From assembly GCF_003056345.1 (NCBI RefSeq), contig NZ_PYWB01000005.1, positions 264,866 through 328,865 of the forward strand: a DNA stretch of 64,000 nt, given 5' to 3'. The position numbers and the translations under genes were made by a program. Each line of letters starts with the position of its first letter. Positions within the stretch are counted from its first letter, which is position 1. Below, piece after piece: positions 47,841 to 56,842 of this stretch. The notes beneath the pieces are model-generated. The model made no database searches and was not told where the DNA came from. It saw nothing but the letters and a program-made list of their open reading frames with translations. This DNA comes from Devosia submarina. GTDB taxonomy: Bacteria; Pseudomonadota; Alphaproteobacteria; Rhizobiales; Devosiaceae.

Positions 47841-48275
47841 TTAATCGCCGACGCAGAAATAGCCGCTGGGGCCATCAATGCAGACGCTGCTGCCACCGCG
47901 GCGCGGGAAGTCCGGATAATGGCGGCGCGGCCAATCATCCCAACGCGGACGGCGGGGCGGATGGGGCCGGTAAACCGGTGGACGATCCCAGCGGTCATCA
48001 CGCCAGCCAGGGCGGCCGCCACGCTCAAGGTAGTTGGCCGAGACCCAGCCGTCGGGACCGCGCTTTTCCACAAAGCACCAGCTGCCGCGGCAGCGTTCGA
48101 TGTCGACGCGCTCGCCGCGCCGAATGGTGTCGACAATGCTGTAGCCGGTGCCGGGGCCCGAACGCACATTGACGTTGCTCGTAACATAGGCGGGTGCAGC
48201 CATGGCGGCGCCGGCCGTCGCCATCAAAGTCAGGGCAGCGAGGCCACCAGCCATGAGTTTCTTGCTCAAAGCCAT
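47841..48275 (-). CDS. secreted bacterial SH3-domain protein, Pro/Arg-rich tail
   Basis: A 144-residue protein. Signal peptide (cleavage near AAMAAP, residue 27), then an SH3_3 domain (about 28-85) with VNVRSGPGTGYSIVDTIRRG and the CRGSWCFVEK Cys pair, and a tail rich in Pro, Arg and Trp (RPPVYRPHPPRRPRWDDW) that ends with another Cys pair. SH3_3 domains often bind cell wall. A second smaller relative is encoded at 61109-61435. Confidence 0.82.
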   Translation of the reverse strand: MALSKKLMAGGLAALTLMATAGAAMAAPAYVTSNVNVRSGPGTGYSIVDTIRRGERVDIERCRGSWCFVEKRGPDGWVSANYLERGGRPGWRDDRWDRPPVYRPHPPRRPRWDDWPRRHYPDFPRRGGSSVCIDGPSGYFCVGD

Positions 48276-48371
48276 TTCGATCTCCTTTCCTTGCGGGGCA
48301 CGCGAATGCCCGTGCCTACAGAAAGCACCATTGCTGATGAACCAGACCTGAATGGATTTGTCAGAATCCGG

Positions 48372-48794
48372 TCAAAGACTTAGCAGCTCAACAAAACGCT
48401 TCAGATGATCGCTGAGTTTCTTGCGATGCTTGGGCTTGAGTTCGCCAAGCAGGGCTTCTTCGAGCTGTGCCCAATGATCGGCAAGGCTGTTGCGGATGCG
48501 CACCCCGCGATCCGTCAAGGCCACGCCCGGGGCAAGCTCGGGACCGACAGTCTGGCGGATCACGAGGTCGCGCTCGATCAGGCGTTCGAGGCGGGATTGA
48601 AGGGCCTGTTCGCCGATGCCGAATTCGGCAGCCAGGGCTGCTTCAGTGGTTCCCGAGCGGCCAAGCTCGAACAGGATGGCATCGTCGCCCGGCTCCAGGC
48701 CGCGCTCAAGCAGCGGCGCCAGCAGCGATTTATGGGCAAGCTGGCCAGCCTCTATCAGCCGGTAAAGCGTGGAACTGGGGGAAGGCCTGGACAT
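48372..48794 (-). CDS. MarR-like winged-helix regulator
   Basis: A 140-residue protein with a MarR-type fold: helix-turn-helix ALAAEFGIGEQALQSRLERL (about residues 53-72), wing region QTVGPELAPGVALTDRGVRI, and flanking dimerisation helices. Divergent from a LysR gene; a perfect ATGAG-N4-CTCAT inverted repeat lies between the two. Target genes unknown. Confidence 0.75.
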   Translation of the reverse strand: MSRPSPSSTLYRLIEAGQLAHKSLLAPLLERGLEPGDDAILFELGRSGTTEAALAAEFGIGEQALQSRLERLIERDLVIRQTVGPELAPGVALTDRGVRIRNSLADHWAQLEEALLGELKPKHRKKLSDHLKRFVELLSL

Positions 48795-48896
48795 AAGCGG
48801 GAAAATAGTCCGAACTCCTTGTGCGCGTCGATTGTTGTTTCCATCCTATCGTTAATCGCGCAGTGGCCAAGACGCCTTGTTGTTCACAAGATGCCG

Positions 48897-48910
48897 ATGA
48901 GTTATCTCAT
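48897..48910. promoter_or_regulatory. inverted repeat, possible operator between divergent regulators
   Basis: ATGAG-TTAT-CTCAT, a perfect palindrome 31 bp before the LysR start and in front of the divergent MarR-like gene. Either regulator could bind here. Confidence 0.4.
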
Positions 48911-48940
48911 TATTAGGCTGATTTCGTGAACGGTTTACCC

Positions 48941-49840
48941 ATGACGCAGGACCTTGCCCGCATCCGTGCTTTTGTTCAGGTGTTCGATGCCGGCGGGTTT
49001 TCCTCCGCCGCGCGCCAGCACGGGCGCTCCAAGGCGCTGCTCAGCAAATATGTGACCGATCTCGAGGATTATCTGGGTGTGCGGCTGATGAATCGCACCA
49101 CCCGCAAGCTCAGCCTGACTGAAGCGGGAGAAGCCTATTATCGGGAAGCGAGCGGGCTGCTGCAGCAGCTCGATGATCTGGACGCCACCATCACCGACCA
49201 GACCGCCGAGCCGCGGGGGTTGTTGCGCGTTTCGGCACCGCGCAATTTCGGCGAGGATACGCTGGCGCCGGCCATATTTGAGTATCTTCGCAAATATCCT
49301 AAGGTCACGCTCGATCTGCGGCTGGAGGACCGCTATGTCGACCTGGTGGACGAGGGTGTGGACCTGGCCCTGCGCATCTCGACGCTGGCGGATTCTTCGC
49401 TGATTGCCCGCAAGATCGCGGATATGCATGTGATCGTGGGTGGATCGGAGGATTTGCTGAAGCGGCATGGTACGCCGCAGCACCCGGAGGATTTGCGGCA
49501 TCTACCCTGCATCGTCGATGTCAATCTGCAGGGGCAATCGAACTGGCGGTTCGTGGAAGACGGCAAGACCATTTCTGTGCCGGTGAATGGGCCGGTGCGG
49601 GTCAACTCGCCGCTGGCGGCGCGCAAGGCGGCCGCCATGGGTCTCGGTTTTGTCGTATTGCCTTCCTATCTGGCGGAGCCGGCAATTGCGCGGGGAGAAC
49701 TCGTGCCGGTGTTGACACAGTTCCTGCCCACGGGCCAGACGCTGCAGGCGGTCTATCCGCATCGGCGGCATCTGGCAGGCAAGGTGCGGGCGCTGATCGA
49801 TCATCTGGTCGAGTGGTTCCAGAACCATCCGATCCACTAG
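48941..49840 (+). CDS. LysR family transcriptional regulator
   Basis: A 299-residue regulator. N-terminal helix-turn-helix (FSSAARQHGRSKALLSKYVTDL split across about residues 20-41; Ser-rich recognition) with RLMNRTTRKLSLTEAGEAYY, then a periplasmic-binding-like effector domain (about 90-295) of the CrgA subgroup. ATG at 48941; a GTG five codons earlier is possible. Its neighbours do not reveal a target. Confidence 0.88.
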   Translation: MTQDLARIRAFVQVFDAGGFSSAARQHGRSKALLSKYVTDLEDYLGVRLMNRTTRKLSLTEAGEAYYREASGLLQQLDDLDATITDQTAEPRGLLRVSAPRNFGEDTLAPAIFEYLRKYPKVTLDLRLEDRYVDLVDEGVDLALRISTLADSSLIARKIADMHVIVGGSEDLLKRHGTPQHPEDLRHLPCIVDVNLQGQSNWRFVEDGKTISVPVNGPVRVNSPLAARKAAAMGLGFVVLPSYLAEPAIARGELVPVLTQFLPTGQTLQAVYPHRRHLAGKVRALIDHLVEWFQNHPIH

Positions 49841-49855
49841 GGGCATTGCTTGACT

Positions 49856-51493
49856 ATGGCTCGTTTCGGGCGCCGCTTGGCGGGCGCAGCCTTTGCATTG
49901 CTGGCCGCTGCATCTCCAGCGCTGGCGCATCCGCATATCTTTATCGATGCGCAGGTAACGGTCGTGTTCGACGAGGCCGGACAGGTCGTCGGCTTGCGCA
50001 ATTCCTGGACCTTCGACAAGGCGTTTTCGGTCTGGATGATCCAAGGGCTCGATACCAATGGGGATCGCGTGACGAGCCCTGAGGAGCTGCAGGAGCTGGC
50101 CGACGAGAACATGTTGGGGCTGGCCGATTTCGGATTCTATACCTTTGCCGGCTCGCAGAACGATCTGATGGATTTCACGCCGGCGGGTGACCAGCGCATG
50201 GAGTTCGCCGAGGAGCAGACGACACTCTCGTTTGCGCTCTCCGCTACCGAACCGCGTTCGGTGGATGGCGTCTTCGAGTTGGGCGTTTATGACCCCGAAT
50301 ATTATGTGGCCATCAGCATCGATGAGCCCGGCGATGTGGTGCTGGAGAATGCGCCGGCCGGGTGCAGTGTCTCGCTACAGCCGCCGGTGGAAATGAGCGA
50401 GGAGCTCCAGTCGCGGCTCTATGCGCTGGGGCCGGAGGTGACCGAGCTGCCGCCCGATCTGGCTGCGGCGATGCGCGGTACGCAGGGGCTGATTGCGATC
50501 CAGTGTGACGGAAGCCGCGGAGTGGCTGTACCTGCACCGGTAACGGCGCTGGACGCTGCCACCCAAGTGGCGCAAGCTCCCACCTTGCCCTTTGGCGGGC
50601 CGCCGCCCGAACCAGGGCTGAACCTGCCGCGCAGCGGGTTCTTTGGCTGGCTGCAGGAGCAGCAGCGCGGCTTTTATGGCGCCATGAACGACGCGCTGGG
50701 AGCGCTCAAGAATGACGCCACGGCATTCTGGCTCCTGGGAGGCCTGAGCTTTTTGTATGGCGTTTTTCACGCTGCGGGTCCCGGACACGGCAAAGTTGTG
50801 ATTTCGTCCTATATGCTGGCCAACGAAACCCAGCTGCGTCGTGGCGTTATGCTGAGCGTGGTTTCGGCGCTGTTGCAGTCGCTGGTGGCTATCGGGTTCG
50901 TCCTTGTGGCGGCCGGCGTGCTGGGCTTGACCAGCGTTGCCATGGGAGAGGCTGCCAATTGGATCGGCATCGTCTCCTATGCCATGGTGGCTTTGCTGGG
51001 GCTTTGGCTGATAGCCCGCAAGCTCTTTGGCTGGGGGCATAGCCATCATCACGGTTCTGATCTGGCGGAAAAAGCCCATGCGCATCTGCATGAGCATGGC
51101 GATCATCATCATGGGCATGATCATCACCACCATGAGGATGATGGGCATGCCCATGTTGTGACGCCCGAGGCGACGGGCGGAAGCTGGCGCGAGCAGCTGG
51201 GAGTTGTGCTGGCGGTTGGGCTGCGGCCCTGTTCGGGGGCGCTCGTGGTGTTGGTTTTTGCCTTGTCGCAAGGGCTGCTACCGGCGGGGATCGCAGCCGT
51301 GCTGCTGATGGGCGCAGGAACCGCCATAACAGTTGCGGTTCTGGCGACGTTGGCGGTTTCGGCCAAGGGTTTGGCGCGGCGGATAGGGGGCATCGACAAT
51401 CCCGCGACTGCTACCATCATGTGGTGGGTGGAAATGCTGGGTGCGGTCGCGGTGCTCATGTTCGGTGTGCTCTTGCTGATTGCGAGTTTCTAG
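49856..51493 (+). CDS. DUF1007-NicO fusion: putative nickel/cobalt (or zinc) exporter
   Basis: A 545-residue protein joining two families that are usually separate neighbouring genes. Residues 1-22 are a signal peptide; 23-210 form a periplasmic DUF1007 domain opening with HPHIFIDAQVTVVFD. Residues about 265-545 form the NicO/RcnA-type permease with GVFHAAGPGHGKVVISSYML, a His-rich cytoplasmic loop (about 395-435, with HSHHHG and HGHDHHHHEDDGHAH) and VGLRPCSGALVVLVFALSQG. The N-terminal HPH could bind the metal first. ATG at 49856 was preferred to a TTG two codons earlier. Metal specificity is not readable. Confidence 0.85.
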   Translation: MARFGRRLAGAAFALLAAASPALAHPHIFIDAQVTVVFDEAGQVVGLRNSWTFDKAFSVWMIQGLDTNGDRVTSPEELQELADENMLGLADFGFYTFAGSQNDLMDFTPAGDQRMEFAEEQTTLSFALSATEPRSVDGVFELGVYDPEYYVAISIDEPGDVVLENAPAGCSVSLQPPVEMSEELQSRLYALGPEVTELPPDLAAAMRGTQGLIAIQCDGSRGVAVPAPVTALDAATQVAQAPTLPFGGPPPEPGLNLPRSGFFGWLQEQQRGFYGAMNDALGALKNDATAFWLLGGLSFLYGVFHAAGPGHGKVVISSYMLANETQLRRGVMLSVVSALLQSLVAIGFVLVAAGVLGLTSVAMGEAANWIGIVSYAMVALLGLWLIARKLFGWGHSHHHGSDLAEKAHAHLHEHGDHHHGHDHHHHEDDGHAHVVTPEATGGSWREQLGVVLAVGLRPCSGALVVLVFALSQGLLPAGIAAVLLMGAGTAITVAVLATLAVSAKGLARRIGGIDNPATATIMWWVEMLGAVAVLMFGVLLLIASF

Positions 51494-51590
51494 CTGGATC
51501 ACAAGCGCTAGCGTGACCCATCGCCGCCTTGCGTCGAAGCGCGATGTGGTTATGGTGCCGGAAACCTAGAACCCTTCCAAACTGGCTGAT

Positions 51591-52616
51591 ATGTCCGACC
51601 ACCTGCCGCCGTCGCACCCGCAAGTTCTCAAGCCGAAGATCGGCGTCGTACTCCTCAATCTGGGTACGCCAGACGCGACCGATTACTGGAGCGTGCGGCG
51701 TTATCTCAAGGAATTCCTGAGCGATCCGCGCGTCATCGAGACGCCGAAATGGCTGTGGTGGCCGATCCTGAACCTGGTGATCCTCCAAGTGCGGCCGCAG
51801 AAAAGCGGCCACGCCTATGCCCAGATCTGGGACAAGGAACACAATGCCAGCCCCTTGCTGGTAATCACGCGCCAGCAGACAGAGGCACTGGCCGAGCGGC
51901 TGTCGGGGCACGACAACATCATGGTGGATTTTGCCATGCGCTATGGCAATCCCTCTACGCAGAGCGTGATGGAGCGCCTGCACAAGGCCGGCTGCACCAA
52001 GATCCTGCTTGTGCCGCTTTATCCGCAAAACTCGGCCACGACGACCGCAACCGCCAATGACAAGGCGTTCGACGCGCTGCGCACCATGCGTTGGCAGCCG
52101 GCCGTGCGGACGACGCCAGCCTATTTCGATGACCCGAAATATATCGAGACACTGGGCAATTCGATCCGCGACGGCGTGGCGGCGCTCGACTTTGAGCCGG
52201 ACCTGGTCCTGACCAGTTACCACGGCATGCCGGTGAGCTATCTGGAGCGCGGTGATGTCTACCATTGCCAGTGCTACAAGACGACACGGCTGGTGCGGGA
52301 GTATCTCGGCTGGCCCAAGGAAAAGATGATGGTGACGTTCCAGTCGCGCTTCGGGCCAACGCAATGGCTCGAGCCCTATACCGACAAGACGTTGGAAGCG
52401 CTGCCGGGCAAGGGAATCAAGAAAGTTGCCATCCTGGCACCGGCATTTTCGGCCGATTGCATCGAAACGCTGGAAGAGATCGCCATGGGCGGGCGTGACA
52501 CTTTCCTTGAGGCTGGCGGGGAGAAGTTTGCCTATATTCCGTGCCTTAATGCCTCGCCGGCGGGGATGGACATGATCGAGAACGTGGTGCGGCGGGAGCT
52601 GAGTGGCTGGATCTAA
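51591..52616 (+). CDS. hemH: ferrochelatase
   Basis: A 341-residue enzyme inserting Fe2+ into protoporphyrin IX. The catalytic His is in LTSYHGMPVSYLERGD (about residue 211), the LVPLYPQNSATTTA segment is near 141-154, and FQSRFGPTQWLEPYTD near 248-263 completes the family signature. The Cys-containing VYHCQCYKTT (about 222-231) is common in proteobacterial forms. Usual length; the ribosome-binding site is weak. No other haem genes are adjacent. Confidence 0.95.
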   Translation: MSDHLPPSHPQVLKPKIGVVLLNLGTPDATDYWSVRRYLKEFLSDPRVIETPKWLWWPILNLVILQVRPQKSGHAYAQIWDKEHNASPLLVITRQQTEALAERLSGHDNIMVDFAMRYGNPSTQSVMERLHKAGCTKILLVPLYPQNSATTTATANDKAFDALRTMRWQPAVRTTPAYFDDPKYIETLGNSIRDGVAALDFEPDLVLTSYHGMPVSYLERGDVYHCQCYKTTRLVREYLGWPKEKMMVTFQSRFGPTQWLEPYTDKTLEALPGKGIKKVAILAPAFSADCIETLEEIAMGGRDTFLEAGGEKFAYIPCLNASPAGMDMIENVVRRELSGWI

Positions 52617-52680
52617 GGGCTGGTGTTTGGACCTCACTGGGAGGGGAGGTTAGCGCCAGCCGTAAGTCCTCTACGTGACC

Positions 52681-52757
52681 GTCATTGCCCGGCTTGTCCG
52701 GGCAATTCATTTGCCGGTGCGTGGGAGTGGATCACCCGGACAAGCCGGGTGATGACG
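52681..52757. repeat. palindromic repeat, type C (CCCGGCTTGTCCGGG)
   Basis: GTCATTGCCCGGCTTGTCCG at the left is mirrored by CGGACAAGCCGGGTGATGAC at the right, about 40 bp apart. Lies between hemH and the GntR gene. Confidence 0.6.
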
Positions 52758-52805
52758 ATGGGGTGGTGAGGGCGGATAGGGCGAGTAGTGCCCGTAGACT
52801 CAAGC

Positions 52806-53534
52806 TCAACTCGCCTTGCCGCTGTCGATAATGGCTTGAACTTCCCGTTCCACTGTGTCGAGCAGGCGATTGATGGCTCCAACGGCCTGCTCGGAATCGC
52901 CGGCGAGGATGGCGTCGGCCAGGTCGCGGTGGATGGGGAAGGAGTCGAGGCCGAAATTGTCGGCGGCGAAAGGGGAGGAGCCGCCGCGTTCCAGGGCATG
53001 GTCCAGATTGCGCAGCAATTGGCCGTACATAGGATTGCCCGAGGCGTCATAGATGGCGCCGTGGAAGGCGTGGTCGGCTTTGCGCCAGGGGTGGCCGGCG
53101 TTGACTTCAACCAGAAGGATGTCGCAGAGGCGGCTGATTTCGCGGCGCTGCTCGTCTGTGGCGTTGCGGGTAGCCTTGCGCACGACGTCGTTTTCCAGCG
53201 TACGGCGGATTTCCATGAGGCGCAGCAACGCCTCGCCCTCGAGGCGCACCATGGTGGGCACAAGGCCGCGCGAGGTCTGAACGCGGGCTGAAAGGTAGGT
53301 GCCATCGCCGCGGCGCCGGCGGATGATGCCCAGGCCTTCCCAGCGGTTGAGCGCTTCGCGAATGGTGGAGCGGCCAACGCCCAGCGTTGCGGCAAGCGAC
53401 ACTTCCGGGGGGAGACGGTCGCCGATGGTCAGGCCGGAGCGCTCCACCATCTCGGCGAGCGCATCAAGCACGGCGACGCCCCGCGTGCGCGTTTCGAGCG
53501 GCTCAAGATGTTTCAGGGCGGACTGCGCTCTCAC
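52806..53534 (-). CDS. FadR-subfamily GntR transcriptional regulator (FCD domain)
   Basis: A 242-residue regulator: winged helix-turn-helix (residues about 10-75, with LPPEVSLAATLGVGRSTIRE) and an all-helical FCD ligand domain (about 95-235) with the metal-binding pattern D..FH (ADHAFHGAIYDASGN) and later His (PIHRDLADAI). The GTG at 53534 follows GGAGAA; another GTG at 53567 is possible. It is the last gene of the peptide-transporter operon and probably its regulator. Confidence 0.82.
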   Translation of the reverse strand: MRAQSALKHLEPLETRTRGVAVLDALAEMVERSGLTIGDRLPPEVSLAATLGVGRSTIREALNRWEGLGIIRRRRGDGTYLSARVQTSRGLVPTMVRLEGEALLRLMEIRRTLENDVVRKATRNATDEQRREISRLCDILLVEVNAGHPWRKADHAFHGAIYDASGNPMYGQLLRNLDHALERGGSSPFAADNFGLDSFPIHRDLADAILAGDSEQAVGAINRLLDTVEREVQAIIDSGKAS

Positions 53535-53598
53535 TTCGGCTTGTTCTCCGGCCGTGGTCGCGCACACACATCACAGTTCGCTGGGTTTGTCAGCCATC

Positions 53599-54798
53599 CT
53601 AGGATGCTTTGCGTGCGGCGCCGCCTTTCAGGCTCAGTAGTTCAGTCAATGCATCAAGCAGCAGATCCATCTGCCCCTTGCTGTTGTAGCCCTGCACGGA
53701 GAGGCGGACGATATGATGGTCCTGCCATTTAAACACAGGAATTTCGATGTTGTAGCGCTCGATCAGGTCGATCTTGAGCTGGTCTGTATCGCATGGGGGG
53801 ATGGGCATGGCGACCATTTGGGGAGCGCAGAATTGCGGGGCGCTGAGGGGCTCCAGCCCAGTCAGCTCGGCCAGGCGGCGTGCGGTGTCCTGCGCCAGGG
53901 TGTGGCAATGGGCCTGGACGCTCGGCCAGTCATTGTCGCGGCGATAATCGAGAGCGGCGGGGATGGTGAGCCAAGGCGCGGGATCCCGCGTGCCCTGGAC
54001 TTCCAACTCGTCGATGAAGGGGGAATTGCCAAAGGCACCTTTTGCGCCGGGCTCCTTGCTCTGCGCCGTCCAGCCATGGCTGATGACAAGAGGATTGAGA
54101 AGGCCCTGAACTTCGGGACGGGCGTGAAGAAAGGCAGAGCCCTTGGGCGCCATCATCCATTTATGACAATTGCCGGCGTAGAAATCTGCGCCTAGCGCAT
54201 CGAGCTGGAGCGGGATGTGGCCCGGGGTGTGGGCGCCATCGATGACGCTCCATATGCCGCGCCTGCGCGCTTCGGCTACCGCGCGCTCGATGGGGAAGAG
54301 CAGGGCAGTTGGCGAGGTGATGTGGCTGAGGAACAGCACCTTGGTGCGCGCGGTCATGCCAGCGATGATGGTGTCGGTGAACTGCCCTTCATCGAGCAAA
54401 GGCAGGGGGATGTTGACGACGATGATCTCGGCGGCCGTGCGGCGGGCGACATAAGCCCAGGTTTTTTCCAGCGCTGAATATTCGTGGTCGGTGGTCAGGA
54501 TCTGGTCGCCGGGTTTGAGCTCCAGCGACTGGGCGACGATGTTGAGACCCAGGGTCGCATTGGTGAGACCCACGACGTTTTCAGGAGCGCTGGCGAGTTC
54601 GGCTGCAAGCGCGGTGCGCGCGACGCGCATGTTCTCCGTAAGTGCACGGCCCAGGAACTCCACCGGCTGGCGCTCAAGCTCAAGCTGCCAGCGCTGATAG
54701 GCCTCGAACACCGCACGCGGGCAGGCGCCGAAAGAGCCGTGATTGAGAAAAACGACATCCTCGCGAATGAGGAACTGCCGGGCAAGATTGTCGGACAC
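53599..54798 (-). CDS. class V PLP-dependent enzyme (isopenicillin N epimerase-like)
   Basis: A 399-residue protein of the aminotransferase class V fold. The PLP Lys is in FYAGNCHKWMMAPKGSAFL (about residue 212); VIDGAHTPGHIPL near 186-198 holds the PLP-binding Asp and His; VFLNHGSFGACPRAVFEAYQ is at the N-terminus. Members act as epimerases, desulfurases or aminotransferases on amino acids and peptides. GTG start at 54798, two bp from the permease stop codon, with AAAGG upstream. Position inside a peptide importer operon suggests it processes an imported amino acid or peptide. Confidence 0.8.
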   Translation of the reverse strand: MSDNLARQFLIREDVVFLNHGSFGACPRAVFEAYQRWQLELERQPVEFLGRALTENMRVARTALAAELASAPENVVGLTNATLGLNIVAQSLELKPGDQILTTDHEYSALEKTWAYVARRTAAEIIVVNIPLPLLDEGQFTDTIIAGMTARTKVLFLSHITSPTALLFPIERAVAEARRRGIWSVIDGAHTPGHIPLQLDALGADFYAGNCHKWMMAPKGSAFLHARPEVQGLLNPLVISHGWTAQSKEPGAKGAFGNSPFIDELEVQGTRDPAPWLTIPAALDYRRDNDWPSVQAHCHTLAQDTARRLAELTGLEPLSAPQFCAPQMVAMPIPPCDTDQLKIDLIERYNIEIPVFKWQDHHIVRLSVQGYNSKGQMDLLLDALTELLSLKGGAARKAS

Positions 54799-54799
54799 T

Positions 54800-55684
54800 T
54801 CAGCGGCCTTTCAGGGTCGGATCGAGGGCATCGCGCAAACCGTCTCCGAACAGGGACGTCGCCAAAACGGTGATGGCGAGGGCAAGCGTGGGGAAGACGG
54901 CGAGGTGCCAATAAAAGAACATGAAATCGATGCCTTCGCTGATCATCTGGCCCCAGGTCGCTGTGGGCGGGGGCACGCCAATGCCGAGAAAGCTCAAGCT
55001 GGCTTCGAGCATCATGGCCAGGGGAATGGCAAGGACGAAGCCGACGATAATCGGGGAGACGGAGTTGGGGATCAGGTGGCGGCGGATGATGTACCAGGGC
55101 GAAGCACCAAGCGCCTGGGCTGCGCGCACGAATTCCTTTTCGCGGAATGCCTTGATCTGGGCGCGCACAAGCAGGCAGACCTGCACCCAGCCAAAGAGGG
55201 CGGCGATCAGGACGATGGTGAAATAGCCGCCCCGCGTGAGGGCACTCAGCAGCATGGCGGCGAGCAGAGGCGGGACGACGGAAAAGAGTTCGATCACGCG
55301 CATGATGATCCAGTCCGTCTTGCCGCCGAAAAAGCCGGCCAGGGCACCGAGCGGAATGCCGATCAGGACGCTGAAGATGGCGGCAGTGAAGCCGATGGTG
55401 AGCGAAACGCGCGCGCCATAAACAATGCGGGTATAAAAATCGCGGCCCAGATTGTCGACCCCGAACCAGTGCTCGGCCGATGGGAAGGCGAGCGCTTCGG
55501 TCAGGAAGGATTGGGCTTCGGGGGAGGCCGGCGTGATCAGTGGTGCCAGGATGGCCATCAGGATCAGGATGGCGAGCACGATACCGCCGGCCATGGCAGC
55601 CTTGTTGCTGGTGAAGCGCCGCCAGGCGAACCACAGGGGATTGCGGTGGCGGTAGGCGGGGGGCTGGGTGAGATCAACGCTCAT
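54800..55684 (-). CDS. peptide-type ABC transporter permease (DppC-like)
   Basis: A 294-residue permease with one N-terminal helix, a periplasmic loop (HWFGVDNLGRDFYTRIVYGA near residues 76-95, diagnostic of the Dpp/Opp C subunit) and five further helices in BPD_transp_1. The coupling loop AAQALGASPWYIIRRHLIPN is near residues 190-209. The ATG overlaps the DppB-like stop (ATGA). Confidence 0.92.
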   Translation of the reverse strand: MSVDLTQPPAYRHRNPLWFAWRRFTSNKAAMAGGIVLAILILMAILAPLITPASPEAQSFLTEALAFPSAEHWFGVDNLGRDFYTRIVYGARVSLTIGFTAAIFSVLIGIPLGALAGFFGGKTDWIIMRVIELFSVVPPLLAAMLLSALTRGGYFTIVLIAALFGWVQVCLLVRAQIKAFREKEFVRAAQALGASPWYIIRRHLIPNSVSPIIVGFVLAIPLAMMLEASLSFLGIGVPPPTATWGQMISEGIDFMFFYWHLAVFPTLALAITVLATSLFGDGLRDALDPTLKGR

Positions 55685-56610
55685 TGCTCGCCTCCGACGC
55701 GGATGCGCGGATTGATCAAGGCGTAGACGATGTCCGAGAGCAGATAGGCAATGCAGTACATGAAGGTGATCATGAGCATCAGAGCCATTTCAAGGGGATA
55801 GTCGCGCGTCTCGATGGAAGACACGAAATAGGCGCCGAGGCCCGGCACGCGGAACATGGCTTCCACAAAGATGGAGCCCGTGGCCGTGCCGATGAACATG
55901 GGCAGGAACACGGTGACCAGCGGGATCGCGGAATTGCGCAATACGTGCTGGAAGACGATGCGGCGCTCGCTCAATCCCTTGGCGCGCAGCACAGTGACAA
56001 AGGGGCGGTTGAGCGTGTCGAGCATGGCTGACCGGGTGTAGCGGGCGTAGGTCGCAAGGGGGATCAGCGCATAGGCGATGATCGGCAGGATCCAGCGCTC
56101 GGGCTTGCCCCAGCCGCTCGCCGGCAGCCAGTTCAGCCAGATGGCGAATACCAGGATCAGCAACATGGAGGTGACAAAGACCGGTACGGTCAGGCCAAGC
56201 GTTGCCAGGGTAGAGGCGAAATAGTCGATCCAGCTGTTGCGGTTGAGGGCGGCTGCCATGCCAAGGAGAATGCCGAGGGGAGCGCCGATCAGCACGCCCA
56301 ACCCCCCCAGGACCAGGCTGGGCACCCAGGCGCGGGAGAGCAATTGCGTGACCGTTTCGCCGGGGCTTTGATAGGGAACACCGAAGTCGAAATGGAGCAC
56401 GCCCCACATATAGCGGGTGTACTGCACCCAGAGGGGCTGATCGAGGCCAAGCTGGGCCATCATCTTGGCGCGCACGGCCTCCGACACCGGCATGTCATTG
56501 GCATCGAACGGTCCGCCGGGGATCGCATGCATCATGAAGAAGATGATGAGCGAGACGATGATGAAGGTGGCGGCGACGGAAACGAGGCGGCGGAGGATAA
56601 AGGCTAGCAT
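55681..56610 (-). CDS. peptide-type ABC transporter permease (DppB-like)
   Basis: A 309-residue permease with six helices. The N-terminus MLAFILRRLVSVAATFIIVS and the coupling loop RAKGLSERRIVFQHVLRNS (about residues 205-223) followed by the FVEAMFRVPGLGAYF segment identify a DppB/OppB-type subunit. ATG at 56610 has GGAG 7 nt upstream. Confidence 0.92.
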   Translation of the reverse strand: MLAFILRRLVSVAATFIIVSLIIFFMMHAIPGGPFDANDMPVSEAVRAKMMAQLGLDQPLWVQYTRYMWGVLHFDFGVPYQSPGETVTQLLSRAWVPSLVLGGLGVLIGAPLGILLGMAAALNRNSWIDYFASTLATLGLTVPVFVTSMLLILVFAIWLNWLPASGWGKPERWILPIIAYALIPLATYARYTRSAMLDTLNRPFVTVLRAKGLSERRIVFQHVLRNSAIPLVTVFLPMFIGTATGSIFVEAMFRVPGLGAYFVSSIETRDYPLEMALMLMITFMYCIAYLLSDIVYALINPRIRVGGEQ

Positions 56611-56661
56611 TGGTTTGCTCCGCGACGCATGGCGAGTATCGTCCGGTCTTGCCACATGCTT

Positions 56662-56783
56662 GGTGTCATCCCGGCCTTGAGCCGGGATCCATCCTGAGAT
56701 GGTTGGGCATTCAGAGCCGGAACTGACACCTTGCGCTGGTGCGACGATCTCGGGATGGGCCCCGGCTCAAGGCCAGGGTGACA
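56662..56783. repeat. intergenic palindromic repeat, type B copy 2
   Basis: TGTCATCCCGGCCTTGAGCC on the left and its inverted partner (GGCTCAAGGCCAGGGTGACA) on the right. Same family as 9059-9180. It separates the ATPase gene from the permease genes inside the operon. Confidence 0.6.
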
Positions 56784-56842
56784 CCGCGGGTGGGTTAGGT
56801 GCAGTGCGCCGTCAGTGCTTGCGAAAGCGGTCATCTGCCCCC

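Noticed and set aside
51040..51160. CAT/CAC-rich tract looking like a tandem repeat
   Set aside because: It encodes the His-rich metal loop of the NicO permease and has no regular DNA period.
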